Assembly: GCA_024643305.1 (NCBI GenBank)
Contig: JAHENE010000021.1
Coordinates: forward strand, 1-14,775
DNA: 14,775 nt
From: Thiobacillaceae bacterium
GTDB taxonomy: Bacteria; Pseudomonadota; Gammaproteobacteria; Burkholderiales; Thiobacillaceae
Direction of reading: 5' to 3'
Shown: in pieces, positions 6,802 to 14,196 of the stretch
How the letters are laid out: each line of letters opens with the position of its first letter
Position numbering within the stretch: position 1 is the stretch's first letter
The notes under the pieces: generated by a model
Seen by the model: the letters and a program-made list of their open reading frames with translations, nothing else
What the model was told of the DNA's origin: nothing
The model's database searches: none
Translations under genes and position numbers: made by a program

Positions 6802-8118
6802 ATGAAACCAATCAAAGTAGGCCTGCTGGGCCTTGGCACCGTCGGTGGTGGCACCCTCACCGTGCTGCGCCGCAACCAGCAGGAAATCACCCGCCGCGCC
6901 GGCCGCGAAATCAAGGTCGAAATGGCCGCGGTGCGCGACCTGAACAAAGCGCAAAAGCTCAGCGGTAATGGCCTGACCCTGACCACGAATCCCTCTGATG
7001 TTGTCGACAATCCTGAAATCGATATCGTCGTGGAACTGATCGGCGGGCTGTCTCCGGCAAAAGAGCTGGTAATGAAGGCTATTGAGAACGGCAAGCATGT
7101 CGTAACCGCCAACAAGCACCTGATCGCCAAGCATGGCAACGAAATTTTCGCCGCCGCCCAGGCCAAGGGCGTGATGGTGGCATTTGAAGCTGCTGTCGCG
7201 GGCGGTATCCCCATTATCAAGGCAATCCGTGAAGGCCTCACCGCCAACCGTATCGAGTGGGTGGCAGGCATTATCAACGGCACCACCAACTTCATCCTCT
7301 CCGAAATGCGCGAGAAGGGTCTGGGGTTCGATACCGTTTTGGCCGAAGCGCAGCGCCTCGGGTATGCCGAAGCCGATCCGACTTTCGACGTGGAAGGCAT
7401 CGATGCGGCACATAAGCTCACCATATTGTCCGCCATCGCCTTCGGTATTCCGATGCAGTTCGACAAGGCCTACACTGAGGGCATCACCAAACTGACCGGC
7501 GAGGATGTGAAATACGCTGAGCAGTTGGGCTACCGCATCAAGCTGCTGGGCATCACCCGCCGCCGCAAGAATGGCGTCGAGTTGCGCGTTCATCCCACGC
7601 TGATTCCGGAAAAGCGCCTTATTGCCAATGTCAGCGGCGCGATGAACGCGGTGCTGGTAATGGGCGATGCCGTAGGCCCAACACTGTATTACGGTGCTGG
7701 TGCCGGTGCCGAGCCGACGGCTTCGGCTGTCGTGGCCGATCTGGTGGATGTAACCCGCCTTGCCACTGCCGACCCGAATCACCGAGTGCCGCATCTTGCT
7801 TTTCAGCCGGATGCGCTGAATCCAGACCTCCCCATCCTGCCGATGGAAGAAGTGGAAACCGCCTACTACCTGCGCATGCGCGTGGCCGACCAGACGGGCG
7901 TGCTGGCCGACATCACCCGAATCCTGGCCGATAGTGACATTTCCATCGACGCTCTGATTCAGCGAGAGCCGGAAGAGGGCGAAGCCAGTACCGATCTGAT
8001 TCTGCTGACGCATGAAACGCTGGAAAAGAAAATGAACGCTGCCATTGCGCGCATTGAGGGGCTTGGCACTGTGCAGGGCAAGGTCACGCGCATTCGTCTG
8101 GAAACATTGGGTAAATGA
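6802..8118 (+). CDS. hom: Homoserine dehydrogenase
   Basis: The 438-residue monofunctional enzyme reduces aspartate semialdehyde to homoserine with NAD(P)H, the branch point to threonine and methionine. GLGTVGGG (10-17) is the nucleotide-binding loop, TANKHLIA (102-109) and INGTTNFIL (158-166) are core motifs, and Asp201/Lys205 in GIDAAHKL match the catalytic Asp-Lys pair. A C-terminal ACT domain starts near 350 (YYLRMRVADQTGVLADI), so allosteric feedback by threonine is likely. An in-frame TTG at 6760 would overlap alaA; ATG 6802 gives the family N-terminus (MKPIKVGLLG). The ribosome site AGAGAG is weak and 11 nt away. The stop overlaps the thrC start (ATGA). Confidence 0.97.
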   Translation: MKPIKVGLLGLGTVGGGTLTVLRRNQQEITRRAGREIKVEMAAVRDLNKAQKLSGNGLTLTTNPSDVVDNPEIDIVVELIGGLSPAKELVMKAIENGKHVVTANKHLIAKHGNEIFAAAQAKGVMVAFEAAVAGGIPIIKAIREGLTANRIEWVAGIINGTTNFILSEMREKGLGFDTVLAEAQRLGYAEADPTFDVEGIDAAHKLTILSAIAFGIPMQFDKAYTEGITKLTGEDVKYAEQLGYRIKLLGITRRRKNGVELRVHPTLIPEKRLIANVSGAMNAVLVMGDAVGPTLYYGAGAGAEPTASAVVADLVDVTRLATADPNHRVPHLAFQPDALNPDLPILPMEEVETAYYLRMRVADQTGVLADITRILADSDISIDALIQREPEEGEASTDLILLTHETLEKKMNAAIARIEGLGTVQGKVTRIRLETLGK

Positions 8119-9548
8119 AATACATCAGCACACGCGGGCAGAGCCCGGCGCAACAGTTCACCGACATCCTGCTGGGCGGTCTGGCGCCCGATGGCGGTTT
8201 GTATCTGCCCGAGATCTATCCGCATTTCAGCGAAGCCGATCTCGAATCCATGCGCGGCATGAACTACCGCGATCTTGCATTCGCCATTATTTCCCGCTTC
8301 GTCGATGACATCCCTGCGCCTGACCTGAAAGCCTTGATCGACAAAACTTATACCGCGCAAACGTATCACTACGTACGAGAAGGGCAAAACGCCGAGGACA
8401 TTACGCCGCTGCTGACGCTGGAACCCGGCCTGCACCTGTTGTCGCTTTCAAACGGCCCGACGCTGGCCTTCAAGGACATGGCCATGCAGTTGCTGGGCAA
8501 CCTCTTCGAATACGAACTGGCCCGCCGCAACGAGAGCATCAACATCGTCGGTGCAACCTCAGGCGATACCGGTTCGGCAGCCGAATACGCCATGCGCGGT
8601 AAAAAAGGCATCCGCGTGTTCATGCTCTCGCCCGAGCACGGCATGACGCGTTTCCAGCAGGCGCAGATGTACAGCCTGCAGGACCCGAATATTTTCAACA
8701 TCGCCGTGCATGGCGTGTTCGACGACTGCCAGGATATGGTCAAGGCCGTTTCCAACGACGCGGCCTTCAAGGCCAAGTACAAGATCGGCGTGGTGAATTC
8801 AATCAACTGGGCGCGGGTGCTGGCGCAGATCGTTTATTACTTCAAGGCCTACTTCGCCGCCACCGAAAGCAATATTCAGAAAGTCAGCTTCTCAGTGCCT
8901 TCGGGCAACTTCGGCAACATCTGCGCCGGCCATGTTGCACGCATGATGGGCTTGCCCATCGACAAGCTGATCGCAGCTTCCAACGAAAACGACGTGCTGC
9001 ACGAATTTTTCAGCACGGGCGTGTACCGTCCGCGCGATGCCGCGCATACCTACCATACCAGCAGCCCGTCGATGGACATTTCCAAGGCCTCGAATTTCGA
9101 ACGCTTTGCATTCGACCTGAGCGGGCGCGATGCAGAAATGACTCGCGCCATGTGGGCCAGGGTCGACAAAGGCGAGGCGGTGGACTTCAATGTTTACAAC
9201 TTATATGAAAAAGTGCCCGGCTACGGATTTGCTTCTGGCGCCAGCAACCACGCGCTGCGCATGCAGACCATACGTGATACCTATGATCTTTATGGCGTGG
9301 TGATCGATACTCACACCGCCGATGGCCTGAATGTTGGTCTCAAGTATCGCGAACCTGGCGTGCCGCTGATCGTGCTGGAAACCGCATTGCCCGCCAAGTT
9401 TGAAGACGCCATCAAGGAAGCCATTGGCCAGATGCCAGAGCGGCCAGAAGAATTGAAGAACCTGGAAAGCCTGCCTGCGCGGGTTGAATCCATGAATCCC
9501 GACATCAATGCCCTCAAGGCTTATATCGCAGCCAAAGTTGGCAACTGA
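8115..9548 (+). CDS. thrC: Threonine synthase
   Basis: The 477-residue PLP enzyme converts O-phosphohomoserine to threonine. Hallmarks are the N-terminal STRGQSP and LGGLAPDGGLYLPE (about 5-33), PTLAFKDMAMQLLG with PLP-binding Lys120, GATSGDTGSAAEYA, which cradles phosphate, and SVPSGNFGN near 255-263. The length fits the longer (about 480-residue) proteobacterial form. There is no good ribosome binding site; translation is probably coupled to hom through the ATGA overlap. It completes the last steps of the pathway except homoserine kinase, which is not in this window. The 3' end overlaps the next gene by 41 nt if that gene starts at 9508. Confidence 0.97.
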   Translation: MKYISTRGQSPAQQFTDILLGGLAPDGGLYLPEIYPHFSEADLESMRGMNYRDLAFAIISRFVDDIPAPDLKALIDKTYTAQTYHYVREGQNAEDITPLLTLEPGLHLLSLSNGPTLAFKDMAMQLLGNLFEYELARRNESINIVGATSGDTGSAAEYAMRGKKGIRVFMLSPEHGMTRFQQAQMYSLQDPNIFNIAVHGVFDDCQDMVKAVSNDAAFKAKYKIGVVNSINWARVLAQIVYYFKAYFAATESNIQKVSFSVPSGNFGNICAGHVARMMGLPIDKLIAASNENDVLHEFFSTGVYRPRDAAHTYHTSSPSMDISKASNFERFAFDLSGRDAEMTRAMWARVDKGEAVDFNVYNLYEKVPGYGFASGASNHALRMQTIRDTYDLYGVVIDTHTADGLNVGLKYREPGVPLIVLETALPAKFEDAIKEAIGQMPERPEELKNLESLPARVESMNPDINALKAYIAAKVGN

Positions 9549-10137
9549 GTCGAGCAGCACTTTACTGGCGGAAGCACGCGCCTGCCAACTATGTGCGGAC
9601 AAGCTGCCGCATGAACCGCGCCCGGTATTGCGGGCAAGCAGCAGCGCAAGACTGCTGATCGTCGGCCAGGCCCCGGGACGCAGGGTGCACGACAACGGCA
9701 TTCCCTGGAACGATCCCTCTGGCGATTTGTTGCGCGAATGGCTGCATCTTTCCCGCGATCAGTTCTATGATGAATCCATGATCGCCATCATCCCCACAGG
9801 CCTTTGTTATCCAGGTACCGAAAAGGGCGGCGACCTGCCGCCCCGGCCCGAGTGTGCGCCGCATTGGCATCCAAGGCTTCGTGCTGCGCTACCCAATATT
9901 CAACTGACGCTGCTGATCGGGCAGTATGCCCAAGCCTACTACCTTGGCAAGCAGCGCAAACGGACACTGGCAGAGACTGTAGCCGCCTGGCAGAAATACG
10001 CACCGGACTTCATGCCGCTTCCGCACCCGAGCCCGCGCAACCGTCTTTGGCTTAAGAAAAATGCCTGGTTTGAGGCAGAGATTTTGCCCCTACTAGGCCA
10101 AATGGTAGAGGGACTGATGAGGGGAAATCGGCGATAA
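9508..10137 (+). CDS. Uracil-DNA glycosylase-superfamily protein
   Basis: The 209-residue protein belongs to the UDG fold, close to an uncharacterised UDG-like subgroup. LLIVGQAPGRRVHDNGIPW (49-67) is motif A and PLPHPSPRNRLW (170-181) is the HPS motif. Cys26, Cys29, Cys100 and Cys116 give C-X2-C-X70-C-X15-C, the spacing of the 4Fe-4S cluster in family 4/5 UDGs. Motif A has Gln where family 4 has the catalytic Glu (GEAPG), so the activity or substrate may differ. The ATG at 9508 lies within thrC; TTG 9538 (11-nt overlap) is an alternative, and the domain itself begins near residue 19. The stop codon sits inside a terminator-like hairpin. Role in base-excision repair is inferred. Confidence 0.85.
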   Translation: MPSRLISQPKLATESSSTLLAEARACQLCADKLPHEPRPVLRASSSARLLIVGQAPGRRVHDNGIPWNDPSGDLLREWLHLSRDQFYDESMIAIIPTGLCYPGTEKGGDLPPRPECAPHWHPRLRAALPNIQLTLLIGQYAQAYYLGKQRKRTLAETVAAWQKYAPDFMPLPHPSPRNRLWLKKNAWFEAEILPLLGQMVEGLMRGNRR

Positions 10138-10151
10138 TAGGGCCGATTTTT
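10125..10151 (+). terminator. Intrinsic terminator candidate overlapping the UDG-like stop codon
   Basis: AAATCGGC (10125-10132) pairs perfectly with GCCGATTT (10142-10149) over 8 bp with a 9-nt loop, followed by TT. The tract T10147-T10151 ends it. The UDG-like stop TAA (10135-10137) is in the loop. The T tract is short beyond the stem. The loop also contains GATAAT, a possible -10 element for the next gene. Confidence 0.5.
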
Positions 10152-10154
10152 AAC

Positions 10155-10169
10155 TTCAAACCATTTGAA
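10155..10169. repeat. 15-bp palindrome abutting the GST start codon
   Basis: TTCAAA-CCA-TTTGAA is a perfect 6-bp inverted repeat ending on the base before the ATG at 10170. No Shine-Dalgarno sequence is visible here. It could be an operator or a small hairpin at the start codon. Confidence 0.6.
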
Positions 10170-10778
10170 ATGAAACTGATTTCCTCGCCCACTACTCCCT
10201 TCGGGCGCAAAGTTCGTGTCGTCCTGCTGGAAAAGAAAATTCCATTTGAACTGGTCATTGATATTCCCTGGAATCAGGATACCCAGGTAGGCAGTTTCAA
10301 CCCGCTTGGCAAGGTGCCGGTACTTGAACTGAAAGATGGCGAAACTGTGTTCGATTCGCGCGTCATCGTCGAGTACCTGGAAAATGTCAGCCCCGTTAGC
10401 CAGTTGATTCCAACTGAACCGACACCACGGATGCGCATTCGCAAGATCGAGGCACTGGCGGATGGTATTACCGATGCGGCTGCCTTGATATTCCTGGAAT
10501 CAAAGCGACCGCAGGAACAACAAAACCAGGACTGGATGCTGCGCCAGCAATCCAAGATCTTCAAGGGACTAGAAGCCTTGTCAGAGTCGTTGGGCGGGTC
10601 ACATCTTTTCAATGAGCCCAAGTTGAGCCTTGCCGATATCGCCGCTGGCTGCTGTCTGGGCTATCTGGATTTTCGCTTTCCGGACATCAAGTGGCGCGAG
10701 GCCCACGCCAATCTGGCTGTGTTCTACGGCAAAATCAGCGAGCGGCCCAGCTTCAAGGAAACGGTCCCTGTAGTATGA
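10170..10778 (+). CDS. YibF-like glutathione S-transferase
   Basis: The 202-residue cytosolic protein has a thioredoxin-fold N-terminal domain (1 to about 78) and an all-helical C-terminal domain. It resembles E. coli YibF, sharing K-L-x-x-S-x-T-x-P-F-x-R-K at the N-terminus, FNPLGKVPVL (43-52, cis-Pro50) and RKIEALADGI (91-100). Asp62-Ser63 is the usual glutathione gamma-glutamyl contact. Thr8/Thr9 occupy the catalytic Ser/Thr/Cys region, with no Cys there. The physiological substrate is unknown. There is no clear ribosome binding site; the ATG directly follows a 15-bp palindrome. It lies 32 nt after the UDG-like gene, behind a terminator-like hairpin, so it probably has its own promoter. 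Confidence 0.9.
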   Translation: MKLISSPTTPFGRKVRVVLLEKKIPFELVIDIPWNQDTQVGSFNPLGKVPVLELKDGETVFDSRVIVEYLENVSPVSQLIPTEPTPRMRIRKIEALADGITDAAALIFLESKRPQEQQNQDWMLRQQSKIFKGLEALSESLGGSHLFNEPKLSLADIAAGCCLGYLDFRFPDIKWREAHANLAVFYGKISERPSFKETVPVV

Positions 10779-10782
10779 TTAT

Positions 10783-10845
10783 CCGGGATGGTTGCTGCTT
10801 CAAAGTGCGAGGTTTTGTCGTATGGAACAGGGCAGCAACAACCGG
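10783..10845 (+). repeat. Long-range inverted repeat in the 172-bp gap before the lipoprotein gene
   Basis: GTTGCTGC (10791-10798) is the exact reverse complement of GCAGCAAC (10832-10839). CCGG at 10783-10786 and 10842-10845 can extend the pairing outside a small internal loop. The apical loop is 33 nt. A further CCCC-TTTCT-GGGG stem lies at 10858-10870. The gap 10779-10950 holds these structures and a doubtful 51-codon frame (10788-10943), but no clear promoter. Confidence 0.5.
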
Positions 10846-10879
10846 GTGATGCGCTGTCCCCTTTCTGGGGTGCGGGTTT

Positions 10880-10891
10880 ATTGAAATCAAT
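10880..10891. repeat. Short palindrome ATTGA-AA-TCAAT
   Basis: Perfect 5-bp arms with a 2-nt centre lie 59 nt before the lipoprotein ATG. A second short palindrome, CCAAG-CC-CTTGG (10892-10903), follows immediately. The arms resemble half of an FNR/CRP-type site, but the spacing is too short for one. Operator role is only a possibility. Confidence 0.4.
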
Positions 10892-10950
10892 CCAAGCCCT
10901 TGGCGTTTTCCCAATGCCCAGGCCGCCATTCCTTCATTTATAAAGAAAGC

Positions 10951-12519
10951 ATGGCGCCCAATTCACGATCAAACCGTTTTACAGCTGTGCTCTTATGCTT
11001 GGTGCTTCTATCTGGCTGCAGCTTTACTCAGCCCGTTGTAGAAGTAACCGCCAGGACAGTCTTTACCCCACTACCACTCAGTCTGGCCCAGATGGAAGCG
11101 CGTCGCCTTTGTCGGGAACATGCGCAGGAAATGCACGCCCAGAAAACCGACGCGGAGCGAACGGCGGCGCTTAACAAGGAAATAGAGGATTATCAGGCCT
11201 TGGTAGAAGAAGCCTTGATTTATCGGGCCGAGACGGTGCGTCTGGTTGAGAGGCTGCGTGCAACGCTGGATGAAGGGAAAACAATCCCGGGACAGGATCT
11301 CACTGCCCTGAATGAAGGTTTGGCCAGACATCTCGTGCTGCGGGAAAAGCTTTTCCGGGTGGCGGAGGCCCACGAGTGCTGGCTCGACGAAAACGGGCCG
11401 CTGACGGAATTATCAGCAGAGCAGCGCCTAAAGGGCATCATGATTTCGCTCTCCGCTGCGCTTGTGCTCTACGACAACTACCTGCTGGCCATTTCTCACT
11501 ATCAGGAGGAACCGCGGCTTCGTATGCTGCTTAATAACAAGGACGTGGGCTATGGGATCGATTATGGTGATTTGAATCTGGTGGCCATGTCGTTCGCTTC
11601 AGAAGAAAATCGCAATCGGGTCCGGCACGGGATTACCTACTACGAAGACGCGATAGATGGTATGAAGGATCAGTTGGCACAGGACAAATACCTGTTGTTT
11701 CTGGATCAACTCATCAATCAAAGCCCTTCCTACAGCATGACTAGGCGCTTCTCACCGCTGGCCTATCTCGGGCGCAAGATCGAGTTCTACGTCCCGTTCA
11801 CTATTGAGGCACTGTTGCGGCTCAAGACTGAAGGCGTGGGCATGGCAAGCATGATATTCGGCAACACCGTGGGATTGGTGGAGAGCCGTCGAGGAAAACT
11901 TTATGGCCATGTGGATGTCGCCATGGGGCTGTTGAAGGAGCTTAAGGCCGGCGATATCCTGGTCGAGCGAACCCCATTCCGGCTGACCAATTCTTTCATC
12001 CCAGGGCGCTGGGGCCATGCCGCGATCTGGATCGGTAACGAGTCGGAGTTAAGGACGCTCGGAATTTGGAGCCACCCGGTAATTGAGCCATACCAGGAAG
12101 CTATCCGGAAGGGCCGAGGCATTGTCGAGGCACTCAGGCCCGGTGTTGAATTGAACACCCTCGAACATTTTCTGAACGTGGATGATTTGGCTGTAATGCG
12201 GCTGCGCAAACTTGAAGCAGCAGGAAAGGCCGAGGTGATCCTTCAGGCCCTTCGGCAAATGGGCAAGCGTTATGATTTCAATTTCGACGTTGAGACCCGT
12301 GACACAGTCGGGTGCGCCGAGCTCGTTTACCATGCCTATGGCCATGTTGACTGGCCAACACGAAAGCGGCTGGGGCGAGCTACCATCACCCCCGACGATA
12401 TCGCGGTTAAAGCACTTGATGATGGCCCGCTTACGTTGGTACAGCTCTATAACGACGGCGAGAAGGTAAGTGAGGACCTGAAGCAAAGCCTGGAAGAAAT
12501 GTTGGCACAGCCTCAGTAA
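10951..12519 (+). CDS. Lipoprotein with C-terminal permuted papain-like (YiiX/peptidase C92) domain
   Basis: The 522-residue protein starts at ATG 10951, which places a lipoprotein signal (hydrophobic 11-20, LLSGC, Cys23) at the N-terminus; the in-frame TTG at 10900 would bury it. Residues 24 to about 320 are mostly helical, with charged coiled-coil-like stretches near 48-110, and I recognise no family there. Residues 330-490 match the circularly permuted NlpC/P60 class: LKAGDILVER (331-340), GRWGHAAIWIG with His356, VEALRPGVE (392-400), GKRYDFNF (438-445) and VGCAELVYHAY with Cys455, in the permuted His-before-Cys order. It is likely an envelope cysteine hydrolase of lipid or peptide amide bonds; the substrate is unknown. 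The ribosome site is a weak GAAAG. Confidence 0.85.
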   Translation: MAPNSRSNRFTAVLLCLVLLSGCSFTQPVVEVTARTVFTPLPLSLAQMEARRLCREHAQEMHAQKTDAERTAALNKEIEDYQALVEEALIYRAETVRLVERLRATLDEGKTIPGQDLTALNEGLARHLVLREKLFRVAEAHECWLDENGPLTELSAEQRLKGIMISLSAALVLYDNYLLAISHYQEEPRLRMLLNNKDVGYGIDYGDLNLVAMSFASEENRNRVRHGITYYEDAIDGMKDQLAQDKYLLFLDQLINQSPSYSMTRRFSPLAYLGRKIEFYVPFTIEALLRLKTEGVGMASMIFGNTVGLVESRRGKLYGHVDVAMGLLKELKAGDILVERTPFRLTNSFIPGRWGHAAIWIGNESELRTLGIWSHPVIEPYQEAIRKGRGIVEALRPGVELNTLEHFLNVDDLAVMRLRKLEAAGKAEVILQALRQMGKRYDFNFDVETRDTVGCAELVYHAYGHVDWPTRKRLGRATITPDDIAVKALDDGPLTLVQLYNDGEKVSEDLKQSLEEMLAQPQ

Positions 12520-12530
12520 ATAAATTGAAC

Positions 12531-12549
12531 GGGATTGCTCCTCTTTTTT
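12531..12549 (+). terminator. Very weak terminator candidate after the lipoprotein gene
   Basis: GGGA-TTGC-TCCT forms a 4-bp stem (one G-T pair) followed by CTTTTTT. The T run is good but the stem is short. It lies 12 nt after the lipoprotein stop and is the only candidate before msrA. Confidence 0.22.
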
Positions 12550-12595
12550 GATGAATTAAAAATTGACTGCTCAGATAGGCAGGTAGGGGTTAAGA

Positions 12596-13138
12596 ATGGG
12601 TGAGAAGCAATTTAACACAGCAACTCTGGCCGGCGGCTGTTTCTGGTGCCTGGAAGCGGTATTCCAGCGGCTGAAGGGCGTTGAGAGTGTGGTGTCTGGA
12701 TACATGGGCGGGGCGACGCCAAATCCAGCTTACCGTGATGTCTGCAATGGCAACACTGGACATGCCGAGGTTGTACAGATCAAGTTTGACCCTGAGGTGA
12801 TTTCACTTACGGATTTGCTGGAGGTTTTTTTTGCGATCCACGATCCCACAACCTTGAATCGGCAGGGTAATGATCGGGGCACCCAGTATCGCTCGGCGAT
12901 TTACTTTCACTCTGCCGAACAGCAAGCAGCTGCCGAAGCGGTCATGAAAGCGGAGCAGGCCAACTGGTCAGATCCCATTGTGACTGAACTGACTGCGGCG
13001 GAGACCTTCTATCCCGCCGAGGACTATCACCAGAACTATTTCAACCAGAATACCTATCAGCCTTATTGCCAGTTTGTAGTGGCGCCCAAGGTGCAAAAGA
13101 CAATCGAGAAGTTCAGCGAAAAACTGAAAGCTGATTAA
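12596..13138 (+). CDS. msrA: Peptide-methionine (S)-S-oxide reductase MsrA
   Basis: The 180-residue enzyme reduces methionine-S-sulfoxide in oxidised proteins, using thioredoxin. GGCFWCLE (13-20) carries catalytic Cys15. GNTGHAEVV (52-60), RQGNDRGTQYRS (89-100) and AEDYHQNYF (141-149) are the other family signatures, and Cys158 in YCQFVVAPKV is the likely resolving cysteine. The length is full for the bacterial single-domain form, with no MsrB fusion. The ATG has AGGGG 8 nt upstream. The stop codon overlaps the convergent hydrolase stop within a TTAA. I see no convincing promoter in the 76-bp gap before it. Confidence 0.97.
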   Translation: MGEKQFNTATLAGGCFWCLEAVFQRLKGVESVVSGYMGGATPNPAYRDVCNGNTGHAEVVQIKFDPEVISLTDLLEVFFAIHDPTTLNRQGNDRGTQYRSAIYFHSAEQQAAAEAVMKAEQANWSDPIVTELTAAETFYPAEDYHQNYFNQNTYQPYCQFVVAPKVQKTIEKFSEKLKAD

Positions 13139-14163
13139 CGGAAGGGTGTCGCTGTACCGTCACGGCTCAAGCGGTAGCTTTGCCAGTCGGGGCCGCATAG
13201 CCCAAACTTGAACGGACTATCGCGCCCGGGTGCGGCGAAACGCAGATCCTCAAACCAGACGCATCCTCCATTGGGATGGTGGTCGATCCGGTATAGAACC
13301 GGTGCGCTGGCAAACCAGCGGAAGAATCCGAATTCCGGCCGTGCCCAGATGTCGCGCGCAAGCGAGTTATTCAATCCATTCCCGAATTTCGCGACAGTGT
13401 GCCAGTTCGCCAGTGCCGGTGGCTGGAATGCAGCAAGTGCGCGGCCAAGCCAGTTGGCATCAGGTGTGGCAGTTTGTTGAGTCTGGCTGTTCAGCTTCAA
13501 GTGCGCATAGTGGTAATGTTCGCCTTCGCGAATGATCACTGTCCAGTTGAAGGGCGCAATTGGGCGGGCCTCTGCAGTAATGACGGTGTCATTCCAGCCT
13601 TGCGCGCGAGCATAGACCTGGCCGGCATCAAGCGCCTGTTGTTTCCAGGAGAACTGGATAGCTATCCAGGCAATAGCAGCCAATGCGCTTAACTGGGCAG
13701 GCCGCATTGATGCCTTCTTCCACAGGCTGCCCAGATAGCCCAGCAGAAACACAAGGGTCAGTAGGGGGTCGATGATAAACGTTGTGCCCAAGGCGTAGGT
13801 TTGATGCGAAAGCGGCGCAAACAACTGGGTGCCGTAACCGGTGATCCAGTCAGCAGCAATGTGAACCACCAGAGCAACGGCAGAGAGGCCATAGAAATCG
13901 CGCCAGCCGCCGGGGGTCTTGAACATGCGGGAGAAAATCCAGGACAACAGCCATGCCCAGATCGGCACCATCAGCAGCGAATGCGTTTCGCCTCGGTGGT
14001 GCAGCAAATAAAGCTCGGAAGAAAACGGCGCCAGCAGGATGTCCAGGTCGGGCATGTTGACCGCCAGCGCGCCAGCTATGTAGCGCTGACGCATGGACAG
14101 CCTGCTCGCCGGAAAGAGGCGGGCGGTGACGAGACCGGAGAGGGTGTGGGTCAGGTTGTCCAT
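13135..14163 (-). CDS. YdjM-type inner-membrane metal-dependent hydrolase
   Basis: The 342-residue protein has the YdjM/YbcI (PF04307-type) N-terminal signature: MDNLTHTL with His6, NMPDLD (36-41), LLHHRGETHS (53-62) and HIAADWITGYGT (101-112). These His/Asp residues probably bind metal at the membrane. Hydrophobic helices lie at about 62-80, 91-109, 126-147 and 157-173. Residues from about 176 to 342 form a soluble tail without recognised motif, probably outside the membrane. The biochemical substrate of the family is not firmly known. It follows hslO by 33 nt on the same strand, so the two may be co-transcribed. No strong ribosome site precedes the ATG. Confidence 0.88.
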   Translation of the reverse strand: MDNLTHTLSGLVTARLFPASRLSMRQRYIAGALAVNMPDLDILLAPFSSELYLLHHRGETHSLLMVPIWAWLLSWIFSRMFKTPGGWRDFYGLSAVALVVHIAADWITGYGTQLFAPLSHQTYALGTTFIIDPLLTLVFLLGYLGSLWKKASMRPAQLSALAAIAWIAIQFSWKQQALDAGQVYARAQGWNDTVITAEARPIAPFNWTVIIREGEHYHYAHLKLNSQTQQTATPDANWLGRALAAFQPPALANWHTVAKFGNGLNNSLARDIWARPEFGFFRWFASAPVLYRIDHHPNGGCVWFEDLRFAAPGRDSPFKFGLCGPDWQSYRLSRDGTATPFR

Positions 14164-14196
14164 GCCGTTCAGAAAACGAATGAGTCTGGTAGTTCC

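Noticed and set aside
6670..8013. 447-codon open frame on the - strand across hom
   Set aside because: It lies wholly antisense to a clear homoserine dehydrogenase with catalytic and ACT motifs. Long antisense frames are common opposite GC-rich coding DNA, and its translation has no recognisable domain.
10880..10891. FNR-type site at ATTGAAATCAAT
   Set aside because: The FNR consensus needs TTGAT and ATCAA separated by 4 bp; here the half-sites are too close.
12563..12595. TTGACT as a -35 element for msrA
   Set aside because: The -10 position 17 nt downstream is G-rich (GGGGTT region next to the ribosome site), so no promoter can be completed.
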